From contig NW_025933238.1 of assembly GCF_000764305.2 (NCBI RefSeq), positions 254,972-318,971 of the forward strand: a stretch of DNA of 64,000 nucleotides, written 5' to 3'. A model generated the notes under the pieces. That model saw nothing but the letters and a program-made list of their open reading frames with translations, was not told the DNA's origin and made no database searches. This stretch comes from Hyalella azteca. Its lineage: Eukaryota > Arthropoda > Malacostraca > Amphipoda > Hyalellidae. Within the stretch, counting starts at the first letter, position 1. Each line of letters opens with the position of its first letter. The translations under genes and the position numbers were made by a program. Below, in pieces: positions 22,101 through 33,244 of the stretch.

Positions 22101-24549
22101 TAAACTGCAAATAATAATAACAGTCTTGAAGGTGTATTAAAAAGGCCTGTTATCATCTACCCATGGTCTTCATCACGCCGTTTGCCAAATTTTTCAGCAT
22201 TGAGTAGTGGTTGTTTAGCACACAGTAGTGCTCCAGACTATTGACTTAACCGAAAACGTCAACTTTTTATTGCATTGGCAGCCCCATCCGCCCACTGAGC
22301 GACCTTAGATTTACCCAAATATCAGGAGGTCATGCACTCATGTTGAACCTATGCAGATAATTCCATGGTGACAATGCATTAAAGCTGTTGCTGTGAAGAG
22401 TTTGCGTTTAGCTAAATTCCGTCGGATTGCTGAATGAGATGCGATTTTGGATAGAACATTCTGCGGGCGTCTTAGTAACTTGAGCGTCATTTTTAGATGC
22501 AATGATGCACGTTTTATTTTGTTTAGTAATTGCTTTCTGTCTTAAACTAATTTTATCACTGCCTTCCAATAAATGACATGATTTCAAGTCAATTAAATTT
22601 CAATTACTCTTGCATATTACACGAATGTTAATTGTCCATCTCAAATAGACTTCAGTTTTAAAAATAAGTCCTGTTTTGCGTTGCAGTGTTGGCGCAGAGT
22701 TGTCCGCCCGAAGACGTGCACTACTACGCAGACTCGCAGTTCTGCGACCGGTACTCGGAGTGCCGCGAGGGCGTCGCGTCAGAGCAACAGTGTCCCGACG
22801 GCCTGCTCTTCGATGACACCATAACTGATGGACGTTACCCCTGCACTTACCCTTCTGAGGTCAACTGTGGATCTCGAACAAAGAAACGTAAGTTGAGCAC
22901 TCGATCTGTCCTACGTATATATCACTTAGTCCTTTCTAACCCTTAATACATTTGGAATCACGCTTCTTGGTAAAAATGTCATCAAATTGTGTGTTCTGCC
23001 AAATTTCTGCGCTTTGGGATTTTCGGCACATGTATTCCGGCAGACCGTATGAGAACTTCGTTCACTTATATAAGTGCAGCACAATTAAATTTCCTTTGCA
23101 TTGCTGGTGCAATATTTTTAGAGCAGCTGTACCAGACCCATGAGTCGTAAAGTATCGTTTTCAAGACAAGTTTCCATTGCCCTACGAGTATTTTTGATCG
23201 TTTTAGAACGTATTTCATCAGTGCGATGCAACCTATATACTAAGCACATATTATAGAGGCCACCGAGGCATCCCAGTATATCAACGAGGTTATCCCAGTA
23301 GAACCACTTTGAACAAACACTTCTTTTCAAAAAACCCTCTTTTGAACGTACCTCTTTCTCATTGCTATAGCACACATTTTGCCGGTCCCCAGAGCCTGCC
23401 CAGCCGACGGAGCACTGCGGTCACCAGTGGGGCTATTTCGGGTCAGGCCGACGCTCCGAGTGCGGCTACTTCTTCAACTGCGTCGACGGTCGCGAGTTCC
23501 GCTTCGAGTGTCCCGAGGGCCTCGCCTTCTCTTCTGTTACCTACCGCTGCGAGTATCCTGACGAGTCTCCGGACTGCGACGCTGGAGGTAGCGTACTGTT
23601 TTGGGCAATAGGTTTTGGAAAAAAATTTGCGCGTGGAAAAACATGCATCATGCGCATAAACATGGATTAGGATACTCTCACTGTATAGGAAAACTAAAAC
23701 TCTCTTCATGTTATACTAAAAAATTCTTTCATATGAAATACTGGGCTTTCAGCTATCAGCAATAATATTTTTTGAACCTTTGAACTCGTAAACATTCGCT
23801 AGAAATCAAACTGATTCTTTAAGTTGTGAGACCGGAACGTTGATGACTCCTCCACCCACTCTGCCACACCAGACTACCTGGGCTTCACGTGCCCTTCTGA
23901 GCCGGCGTATGAACAGCTCCTGAGTCAGGGCAACCCCCGCTACCGCTCGTCGCGCGACTGCCGTCAGTTCTTCCTCTGCTTCGGTACATCGCCGCGTCTC
24001 CAGACCTGCGACCTCGGACGCGTTTACAACCACGACGCTCAAGCCTGCGACGAGCCCGAGAACGTTAGAGGCTGGTATGTATTTTTTTTTAGATTTTTAT
24101 GTAAAGGTTCTTGCTATCTTTATGACAAAGTAACACGTAGAGGTCTTCATAATTATTTTTTCTTGTTGAAAAACTCATGGAAATTACTTTTGACACATTT
24201 TTATTTTCAGCACGAAGCCATTTGTTTGCGACTGGCCATGCAAAATTAGTATGATATAATGCACGATTTTCGAATATGTTTAATATAAAACTGGGCAGTG
24301 AATGAAACTTGGTGAATGAAAAAAACTGGCTTAGCTGTCTTTCAAACTTAAAGACTTAGAATTAAATGACTTGAGAAGAGAAATTCGTATTCTACATTTT
24401 ATTTCAGCGAGAGCTACTACCCCGCCGACGAACTGAAGGCCATCAGGCAGCGGAAGGCCATTGAGGCGGAGAGGGCGGAGAAGAGGAGGCTGGCTTTTGA
24501 ACAGCGGTTTGCTGACCTCAACAAGCGCAGAGATAACAGCTACAACTAA
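16178..24549 (+). CDS. CPAP3/obstructor-like chitin-binding cuticle protein
   Basis: Coding exons: 16178-16220, 22687-22887, 23393-23587, 23873-24074 and 24408-24549. All junctions are GT-AG and in phase; the protein has 260 residues. A signal peptide (MNNIVFLLFVFAPMVLAQS) is split by the 6.5-kb first intron. Three peritrophin-A (CBM14) domains follow at residues 20-75, 90-143 and 153-214. Each has six cysteines forming three disulphides and aromatic residues for chitin. A charged 46-residue tail (ESYYPADELKAIRQ, then an E/K/R-rich likely helix) ends the protein. Three such domains and the CESYY linker are the layout of the secreted CPAP3 (Gasp/obstructor) family, which organises chitin in cuticle. 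The exact subgroup is not assigned. The gene is convergent with the nuclease gene. Confidence 0.92.
16910..17043. repeat. 44-bp tandem repeat, three copies
   Basis: Three units of 44 bp contain GATAACATTAGGCGTTTAGG and TTGACCTATAATAGG. The last is slightly diverged. It lies in intron 1 of the CPAP3-like gene. Confidence 0.9.
17680..17790. other. GC-rich island in intron 1
   Basis: About 110 bp is far richer in GC than its surroundings (CCGGCGCAGGCTGACCGACC, CCCCCGGGTTTGGAGGTCGC). It has no open frame of note. It may be a fragment of a SINE head, since GGGTTTGGAGGTC is weakly B-box-like. Identity unknown. Confidence 0.35.
18181..18340 (-). repeat. GC-rich segment, possible SINE relative
   Basis: On the minus strand it contains GGCGCATCTGCC, TTCTGGTCAC and GGGAGGCGGGCCGCTTAA. 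These recall GCGCCAGTTTCTGGTCAG and GGAGGCCGGGCGGTTAA in the two full SINE copies, but the spacing differs. It may be a related or chimeric element. It lies in intron 1 of the CPAP3-like gene. Confidence 0.35.
19228..19550. repeat. about 60-bp tandem repeat, five copies
   Basis: Units share TTCAGGCGATATAATTC, a variable GGAGGCATTCAGTAA and AGCTTATTGAATGAGTATA. The copies are 75-90% alike by eye. Intron 1 of the CPAP3-like gene. Confidence 0.85.
19744..19760. promoter_or_regulatory. perfect nuclear-receptor-like palindrome (IR3)
   Basis: TGGGTCA-TCC-TGACCCA is a perfect 7+3+7 palindrome. Each arm has the GGGTCA variant of the AGGTCA half-site bound by nuclear receptors. It lies in intron 1 of the CPAP3-like gene in a short GC-rich patch, next to another TGGGGTCAGGG at about 19627. 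The classical ecdysone element has a 1-bp spacer, so receptor identity is open. Confidence 0.35.
20430..20701. mobile_element. piggyBac-type MITE, TTAACACGT family
   Basis: TTAA is present on both sides (20426-20429 and 20702-20705). The left end starts CACGTCACGAGCGCCAC and the right end, reverse complemented, CACGTTAAGTGCGGCACC. ACCCACC occurs in both ends about 20-24 bp in. TTAA targets with short inverted ends are the hallmark of piggyBac elements. At 272 bp with no transposase frame it is non-autonomous. Confidence 0.7.
20796..20855. repeat. dispersed repeat, copy B
   Basis: Matches 12253-12312 (AAATGAATGGGTTAT through GCACTGATACG). Intron 1 of the CPAP3-like gene. Confidence 0.55.
21199..21431. 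mobile_element. piggyBac-type MITE, CCCTCTACCGCC family
   Basis: A perfect 12-bp terminal inverted repeat (CCCTCTACCGCC) is flanked on each side by TTAA (21195-21198, 21432-21435). The element is 233 bp and encodes nothing. The ends differ from those of the MITE 500 bp upstream, so two piggyBac-type families inserted in the same intron. Confidence 0.85.
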
Positions 24550-25950
24550 GTAGCGAGTCATTATGTGTAAAGTATTATGTAACGAAAACCTTAACTCTTG
24601 TGCAATATGAACTCTGCTGGAGACGAACGACGAAATGTAAATACTTCAACTGCAAGTCCATTTTATAAAACAACGGAAAATTGTAAAGAAAAATTCGACG
24701 AAATGATGGCCGAGGTAATTTTCTTGCACATGTCAGCAAGCAATTCCATTTTCCATCATGAGCAAACCGAACAATTACACGTGGTTTTCATAATATCGAG
24801 TGTAACGCCGTTCACCTGATACGATTGAAGACGCAGATGTAGAACTTTAATATCTTTGGCAATTAAGTTTTACATTTTTTCTTCATTATATTAATTATTC
24901 GATTAATTTCAGTAACATTTATTTGAATAATTACCTTCACGAGCGAGAGCGGAAGAATCTCGTTGCTTGGTAATTTTGAATTTATCTGATGTGGGCCACC
25001 GAAATAAACTGAGTTTGTATAGAGCAATTTTTATTCAACCATCCACGAGATTATAGTTGTCGTAAATGAATTCACTGCAGAATGATATATTATAATACGA
25101 ATAATAATTTAAACTATACAAACTCATTATTTATACTATAATTGAGGTTACAATATTGGATGCAAGAACAATCGAGTTAAAATATAATTTAATAATGTTG
25201 GTCAACACATTTTTCTGTTAAAATAAGTATTAATTAGATGAGCCTTAAATTCGAACCCTAGAAGTATTTAGTATAAAGCATGGATGAACATTAATTAATG
25301 TAATATCCTGTGACGCATCGTGTTTCCATAATTTTTTATTAACTTGATAGTTGGGTGAAAGAAATTTCTATTGTCGTATTATTTAAAAAAATAATTATTA
25401 CAGGAATAGCTTCCATAAATTTTACATTGATAAACTTTTGTTGAACAATAAAAACTCGATGAGGAGGTTAAAGATTGAGCAACGTTTCAGAGAACTGTAC
25501 CTGAAATGTGAAGCTCCATCTGACATGGTCCACAATTAATGCTATTATGTAGTGTAGTCGATTAAATATGACAATAACGTCGCTCAGAAGTAGCGTTTAA
25601 ACATATGGCACGCTGGAAGCAATTGCTTAAAGCTTCAAGCTCAAAGATGTCAAAACTATTTAAACGCGAGAAATAGATCATCCTCGTGTTATGCAAATTT
25701 AGCAACGCTGAGTTTCTGAAATTTTCAGATAATTCAGTTCTATGAGATATAATTTACGAAAAATTATGTAAAAATTGAGTAACTGGTAACGATTCTATAT
25801 TGACGCATGCAGACTCGTTTAGAATTCAGTTTTGTAAACAATTTGTGCAAATTGTTGCACTGAATCAAGAGAAATAAAACCGGAGCTCCACTGACTTGTC
25901 TGACTTCAAAGTCCAGGTAAATACGGACGGGCGTGCAGTGGCCGATTCAA
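24550..25950. other. 3' UTRs of two convergent genes
   Basis: This AT-rich interval separates the stop codons of the CPAP3-like gene (plus) and the nuclease gene (minus). A plus-strand AATAAA occurs at 25003-25008, about 450 bases after the cuticle gene stop, and is the likely poly(A) signal. No gene is visible. Confidence 0.55.
25003..25008 (+). promoter_or_regulatory. candidate poly(A) signal of CPAP3-like gene
   Basis: AATAAA followed within 20 bases by a GT-rich then T-rich stretch. It is the first canonical AATAAA I noticed after the stop at 24549. Confidence 0.5.
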
Positions 25951-28900
25951 TTAGGCTGTGAGCAGGTCGAACGTGTCGACACCCTCAGGAGCGTACGACA
26001 ACAACTTCACGAAGTCTTCAGCCCTCCAGCAGAAGGTGTAGCCTTCGCTGTAGTCGGTGATGTTCCAGTCCACCCAAGGCAGCTCAGAGCAATGGTTCTC
26101 AGCGGCTGCAGACAGCTCAGAAATGAGCAAGTTTTGATATTCATCGCGTCTGACGCTGTTGAGTTGCAGCACAACTGTAGCTTTCTTCATACGAGGATCG
26201 TACACCGCCTGCAATAATGTAATAAAGTTATCTTGGATTTTATAAGACCTCGAATTTAATTTTATAGGCAAATTTATCAAAATATTGCTAAATATTTAAA
26301 AATTCTATTCAAATCAATTTTAATTTGATTCTTATTCTTAATTTTACTTCCATGTTGCTACAAACAATAGCATGCTTCAACCGGCAGGAAGCACCAAACC
26401 AACCTTCCAGAGTACAGCAGGGACAGGAATTTTCTGATTATTCGTGTCGAGCAGGACCTCTCTGAGGACGCCCTTCTTGTCCTTCAGCATGAGAGGCTGG
26501 GGAAGAGCTCCTGTGTAGACCACGAGACGACGACCCTTCTTGGAGGAGGCCAGCGACCGCACAGCTTCCTCGAGTTGCTGATGAGTAAGTTTGTGATACT
26601 GAACGGTGATCTTGATTTTATTAAGAAAAATCGAGGACCAACAATTGTTACATTTTAATGAATGCTGTGAGCTTGGAGAACACACTAAAAAAATACGACC
26701 TCATCAAGACATCAGGGTCTCGAAATGAACTACTAATCGTGGTGGTAAAACATGAATACTCATGATCAGGGAACTTATGACCGATATAGGAAAATTGTGA
26801 ATTGTGTACAAATTGTGAACATTGTGTAAAACGTTTTCCGTTCTCCCATTATAATATATTTTAAAGTCCGTGGTTAAGAACAAAGTGCCTAGACCCTGAA
26901 TGAGCCTATACAGGGTTTGAACGTACCTTCCAGTTCCCGTTGTTGACAGCCTGCCACTGAGGTAGCACGTTACTGAAGTAGTATGTGGCATCCTGTTCAG
27001 CAAGCAAGCTGAAGTCCGCGTCCGGAGCCAGGTGGCCACGGGCCAAAAATTGCGAGCCTCTCGCCGACGACACCGGAATTCCGAAACGGTTCTCTATGGA
27101 CTAAGCAAGGGAAAATTTCATGGAAGAATGAGTGGAAAGATTTTTTTTAGCAAATTTGAGAGCCACTCTGACAAGACATCAACAACTAAAACTGAAGTCC
27201 TACTGTCTGCACTTGGGTCCTCAAATAATAATTTTCAGTATTCAATTCAATGATTCCTCATTGAGGAACTTTTTGGTCACACTCAAACCTGAATTTCTAA
27301 GACATAGTAGCTTATAGTTATATCAACTAAACGAAAAAGTCTCAATTAAAGTTTCCACAGTGCTACAATTTTCACCTCCCTGTACTCTACTACTAAAATA
27401 CGTTCCACAATTTGAGATTTATTTTTTACCATTATCGTTGTCGCAGTGCATAGTTACTACTGTACCTATACACTTGGTACGATTATAAAGTTGTATAATT
27501 ATTTAGCTCGACTTGGGTAAAAGGATGCATTGGGTTACAGGCCCGGGACGGCGCACCTGTTGCTGTGCCGACCGCGTGTACAGTTCGCTGACTGGGCTCT
27601 TGAACACGCTGCTGCTTGCGAAGTCGGGGCGTTTGCTGTCTGTCACCTTAGATGACAACGAACTGCAGGGGATAGCAAGGCACTTGTAATTTAAAAAATG
27701 ACCAATGAGTCGCCATTTACATGCTAATGCTCTGAACTTAACCTCCTTGAATAAAAGCGTTGCAGTAATTATAAGAAATACATTTTGCTTCGTTTGGGCG
27801 ATAAAATTTCCATCGAAGGTGTAGAATAGCTAATCTGAATTCTGTCGGTTAAAGCTGACAGCGGTGTTGTTCTCCAGTGGTATTTGGTTGTACTATGCAA
27901 AAAGAAATCGACATCTGATTTCGTTTTCGTTAATATCAGGAAGGGGAAATTTTCATCAATAAAGTCAAACTTTATTTCAGATTCAGTACAGAATTCCTTG
28001 AATCAAAGTCATAAAGACAATTTCATGAATTAATTTTCATTATATTTGGTCTGTAATTTAAAGTACTATATTAAAACAGATAACACAATTTAACTACCTC
28101 TAACATCGCAATTTTCTCTACTTATTCTACTCATTGTTATTTTGAATATTCATACTCTCCCATAATGCGGTGCACGGTGTATAAAGTGGTTTCCCGTACA
28201 GGGTCGAAGCAGACGGAAATCTGTGGCACAAACACGTCGTTGGCCAACGTCCAGCCAATGGTATGAATCTTAGCCTGAGGAAACTCTGTTCCGCCGCAAG
28301 AAGTGCTGCCTCTGCGTATGTGGGACTTGCTACGACGACCACATGAGCAATCCTCCCAACTCACCTCCTGTACAACATTTCTAAATTATTTTTATTCCAG
28401 CCGTAGCACAAAAGGAGGAGTATTCACCCCATCTATACTACCCGATGTGCATATATTAGTAGGTCTAATTGCAAGACAGCTTTAAAGAAGTTCTACGTAT
28501 CGCATTGAAGCTTGACCTATTAAAATTTTAATGAAAAAATTAGGACATTGGTAGATTTTATCAGTTACCCAGTCGTCCAACTCCAGTTGTCCGTTATCAC
28601 ATTTGAGAGTTCCGCTCGAGGCTTCCGTTAGGACCAGTTCGTTTTTGAGTCCAATACAATTTGCGATCAAACTCTCTCGGTTCTTCATGACAATCATAAG
28701 ATTTGAATCTCCACCACGTCGCGTCTGAGGGTACAACCACTCGGGGGTGGAGCTGGTGACCATCATGGAAGAGCTCGCGGAGGAATACACTGAAGGGAGC
28801 ATGAGGAACGGCTCATGGCTCAGGCTCTTCAGGGGCACGCTGATGACGCAGTCTCTTGCTAATAAAAAAATGTTCCTTGATTAAAGTGCGGTAAATTTGT

Positions 28901-29306
28901 AAGAGAATCGCATAGAATAGAATTTAATGAAAGCATATATTTCATATTTATTAATTGGCTTCAATGTTTAGCTGAAATTTTAATGGGATTCAAATGCTCA
29001 GGTAAGAAGAAATAATTTTAAATCCTCAAATCCTGTACCTAATTACGCAAAATAATTTTCAAGTCAACAAAAATTTAGTTTCAAAGTTTATATTTTATTT
29101 GAGTAAATCTATAATTCACTCTATTTTTATATTCTGCATTGGGCGTTTTGTCATCTATTTGACTCATGTCCAATACCTGACAAGTGTATTGGAATAAATT
29201 ACTTTTAAAATAACCAATTAATGCACCCACCTGATTGAAGAAGAACAAACGGGATGTTCGCAATCACCAAAACTCCCCAAAAAGTCAGCATGGAATGCAT
29301 CGACAT
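25951..29306 (-). CDS. secreted DNA/RNA non-specific endonuclease, crustacean type
   Basis: Coding exons on the minus strand: 29306-29231, 28858-28569, 28367-28156, 27662-27557, 27091-26927, 26577-26404 and 26208-25951. Junctions are GT-AG and in phase; the protein has 426 residues. The N-terminus is a signal peptide (MSMHSMLTFWGVLVIANIPF, cleavage near residue 26), so the enzyme is secreted. A cysteine-containing N-terminal region precedes the beta-beta-alpha-metal nuclease domain. That domain has FDPVRETTLYTVH, then FLARGHLAPDADF with the catalytic His 248, then NVLPQWQAVNNGNW whose Asn 278 should bind magnesium. The C-terminus WVDWNITDYSEGYTFC fits the duplex-specific/digestive nucleases of crabs and shrimps (from memory). 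The usual DRGH motif reads ARGH here. The exon 3 acceptor and exon 2 donor were chosen by phase and family similarity. Likely roles are hepatopancreas digestion or immunity. Confidence 0.9.
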
Positions 29307-31011
29307 TTTTTAACGTAACAATTTTACTGACAACAGCTGGCAATCAATTCACAGAGGTCTGCCATACACGCCAAGCACTCCGTTAAAACCCCACACGCTG
29401 CGCAGGAACAAAGACAACAGTCGCAACACTTCTTTGAGTCGCCGCGTGATTCTGATTCTTCGGGGTTATGGTTGTTATCATCCGTACTTTCCAACGGCAT
29501 CTGGGAAAAATATGGAATGATAAACTAAGTAAAGCCTGGAACGCTAAATCGAATTTTCTGGCCTTTTCTATATAATATCACTAATTAATAATAAACATAT
29601 TAGGGAAAATACTGTCCTATTGGGTGAGATACGCCCAATTATATATCGGTTGAATGAAGGATGGTATGGGCTCCTGCGCTTGGGTTATGGGTTGAACAAA
29701 ACGATCTAACGATGTGTACGTATTGGTAGGCTCTGTAGATAATTATCCTAGTTTATATTCGTGCAACTCCCAGTTTCAAAGATAACAGTTTTATGAGGTT
29801 TCGTGAGTGGGGTGCTGTCTAGCAGTCCTGCTTGCAGTTGGCAACTTGGCACTCTCAGTCGCTCAGTATGAAATGGTATGCATTTTCAACAATGATAATA
29901 GGCCAAATAATAAAAACGCTGTTTAGAAATGAATCAGTACTATAGTGACCAGGTATATCACCACCTAAATCACGGATGAAATAGCAAATTAACCAGATAC
30001 TTGAACTATCTTGAGACAAGTCGTGAGAAAATTCGCCTGCGAGTTACTTAGTGGGGCTCTACTCCGTAACTCGGACAGCGGCAGAAATTTCGTCTCCACC
30101 GTCACCCGTAGGACGCTTCCGGTGGTTGTTAGGGAAAAACATCCTGTATTTTAGAAGAAAAAATAATGCTGCAACGGAAACAGGGTACGTGCGATAAGAA
30201 AAAAATGGGGATTTTCCCGACCATAGTTATATGGTAAAAATGACTTGCTGAGAAAAAATATTAAGTAGAAGCTCTTAACTTTGCAGACTTTTTAACAAGC
30301 AGACTTTACTAGCCTAAGTTAGGGAGATACGATCTGTACGTTTCGTGTGGAGGAATTATGAAAATCGTTTGCAGAACATTTAATTGGAAAAAATATTTTG
30401 CCGGTCAACCAAATAAATCGCGATAGTGATTCCATGTTGACAGTAGCCAGAAACCTGAATGTAAAAACAACAATTCAACAGAATTTCCCGAACTTTTCTA
30501 TCCATAAGTGCCATGAGCTTACAAGAAACTGAAGCTCTCCTGGGCGTAATCGCTTGCAGCGGAAACAGTATACGTATTTTGCTGTCGTTGTGGCCCTTCA
30601 CAACGCTTATATTATTTTCATTCTATTGCCAATGCTCTTAAACAAGGGTACGAAAGAACTTTTAATTTTAGTTCTCGCACCGGTCACACAAACATATGCT
30701 CTGTTACGGTACAACAGAGCAGAGACTGCAGCACGACAGGGATTTTCGTGAGATGTGCTCAGGAGCAATACAACAAATCGTGAGACGTGCAGCTGTGGTG
30801 AGACAACCCGGCGTGAATTATAAACTTTCTACTGTATCGACCTTGAGTGCGAGGACTAAGGACAGCATGCTCAGACAAGTTATAAATCTCAAACGAAATA
30901 TCTGTTTAGAAAATAAAATTGCCTTAATATATGTTCTTTAATGAATCTTACAAGCTTACCCATGAGAATGTGATGATCCCGTTTTCTGACATGTTTATGT
31001 TGTTGCCCGAG

Positions 31012-31031
31012 TACACACACACACACACACA
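31012..31031. repeat. (AC)n microsatellite
   Basis: Uninterrupted run of about ten AC dinucleotides. Confidence 0.95.
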
Positions 31032-32004
31032 AATGACGTCACGATTCAGTTGCAGCGATCGTGAACGAAACGAGATGATTGATTACGTGTCATATTCTCT
31101 GTTTGCAGTATCATTTAGGAATTTAAATACAAGTACCTCTTTAATACAAATACCCCTCAAATGAATAATTCTTCAAAACATAAATATATATAAAAGTGAC
31201 ATCATAAATATATTGTATTTCCAAAGTAATCACACTTACTGTGGACAAGTGGTCCCCAACTTTTCTATGATCAAACACCACTTGGATGTTCTGGACAGTC
31301 GCCACATCCGTTCAGGTTCCAAAGAAACTAAACGATCAGATGTCACTTTATTTCCATAATTTTACATTGAAAACACGCAAGCTAAGCAAGTAACAGGACA
31401 ACTAACTCGAGTTTGGTATCAGCTTCTAATTCCTTTGCTTGCCGATTCGGGTGGCGTGTGGCAGATGTGGCAAATAGTTGCCAGAGGTTCGTTTACTACT
31501 TTGATGGCACCCCGGTATATTATTTGAACACGAGCATGTGTCAACCGCGTACCTAAAAGAATAATATTTAGTTATCTCGATATAGAATCAAGATACGACG
31601 TTTCGTGACAGCACGCCTCTGTTAAAATATAGGAACTGTATTGAAGAGGCCTAATCTTATTTAGAATAATGCGCCAAAATGGAATGGATGTGCACTTTAT
31701 TTCTAATAATAAACTATTTAGAACTAATTTATTTTATCTAAGGATAATTTTTATTCAGCAGCAAATTAACACAGAGAACTAAGGAATGCATGCGCGAAAT
31801 ATCATCGAGCTGCGTTCATTAGTTTTACTGATATTCATGGGCATTGTCTAAACACACAACGTTTCGTATAAATATTTGTGTATTTCTAGCGTAACCAGAG
31901 CAAGCGGCTCGCATTGAAAGGTTACATAATTATAATACAAGATTTTCGACGTTACGTACTGTAAAGCGCTTTTAGTATAATAATAAAAATATAACTACTA
32001 ATCA

Positions 32005-32053
<49 letters not shown>
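32005..32053. repeat. (AAT)n microsatellite
   Basis: About 16 AAT triplets in a row. Confidence 0.95.
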
Positions 32054-32079
32054 GTAATACTTCAAAAACAGACTAGACG

Positions 32080-32285
32080 ACGCTATGCAGGAGCATATGT
32101 TCAGTCTTAAAATGCCTAGCAAATTACGGACCAGGCAATAAGTCCAGCAGCTATCTCAATCAATCGTCAGCTATGGAAAGATCGGGTTCCAAAGGCCGGA
32201 TCCCTTGTGAATCAAGTCACGAAAAAATCAAGAATCGGCAACAGGCCATGGGCCTATTTCTTCAACGCCGACACTTCTATTCTAT
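32080..32285 (+). mobile_element. SINE-like element sharing the family tail
   Basis: The right part (AAGAATCGGCAACAGGCC, then CTTCAACGCCGACAC, then a TTCTA simple repeat) is the same tail as in the SINEs at 2582 and 9881. The left part (GGAAAGATCGGGTTCCAAAG and neighbours) does not match their tRNA-like head. It is either a diverged copy or a different head joined to the same tail. The left boundary is approximate. Confidence 0.5.
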
Positions 32286-33045
32286 TCTACTACTTTAAGT
32301 TTAACGCGACAAGAAACGTGATTACGCGCTCATTTCTACAATTATAATGGAATACTCTCTGAAAATTGCCGATGTATTTGGCCCATCTCAACGTGTTGAT
32401 GAATAAACGGATGAAGATTTTTTTTATTTTACTAATAAACGGAATGACGTAAAAATCGACAAAAACTACCACTCCGTCCAACGGGTTGCGCCAAGCTGCC
32501 ACGAATCTTTCGAAGTTACACCTCAAATCCTAATTTTCTATAAATATCCTACTCAATATTATTCAGTTTTTGATACGAATCATTGATAAATTTCACCACA
32601 TTCTATGCAATTTGCACACCTTTCTCCATTCTTAGCCTTTAAAGTTATTATATTTTATTTCTAGGCCTCACAGAACTAGCTTCTATGGCGGAAGCTACAA
32701 AAATTTCGGGCGTTGGAATGATTGTTCGTTAAAGTACGAGGAAATATCTGTAAGACAGGGTAATAATTGATATTACAAAAGTTATTATGTTGAACACGGT
32801 TTTCGTTTCTGGGAAATAACTGGTTGAAAGTGAGTTGAATTGAGTTATAAGATTAATAATGGCACTATATTAAATGAATGTGAAACTTCATTTTTATGTC
32901 TATGCAGTAAGTTTGGTGCGTGCTCATATTTACGCATATAATTTTACTTTGGAATCCTCGTAATTATTCAAACCAATAAAATTTGTACTTGTTTGTTTCA
33001 ATACATTTTCAACAAATGTTGGCGTGGTAGGATTGAATTTTGTTG

Positions 33046-33051
33046 TCAGTT
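33046..33051 (+). promoter_or_regulatory. candidate initiator of the GDI gene
   Basis: TCAGTT matches the arthropod initiator consensus and lies about 200 bases upstream of the GDI start codon with no intervening ATG in a strong context. No TATA box is evident. Motif match only. Confidence 0.3.
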
Positions 33052-33244
33052 CCATAGTTCAGGGTAAACGTGCCAACTCCTTAGGGAATTTGCAACATAT
33101 TAAGGGCAAGTTCCAACAGCTGGCGAAAAGTGCTGTCACTGGGAGTGAATTTCACTAGATTGTGGCAGGGTGTGCTTCGTGGGAAGCGAATTTTGCGTGA
33201 GGTTAACTCTTGTTGTCATATTTAGTATCAAAATTTATCCAGCC

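Larger units (their letters stand above)
29307..33045. other. intergenic region between nuclease and GDI genes
   Basis: The first 100-200 bp should hold the nuclease promoter on the minus strand; an initiator-like TCAGTA lies about 24 bases upstream of its ATG. Microsatellites and a SINE tail are listed separately. Frames at 30380-31164 have no coding signature. Confidence 0.5.

Noticed and set aside
28371..28600. Alternative donors after DDW in nuclease exon 2 (reading on to CPNFFIK...)
   Set aside because: The donor TGG|GTAACT keeps phase with the next exon and restores the W-E...C...RR...C pattern of the family; the longer readings do not.
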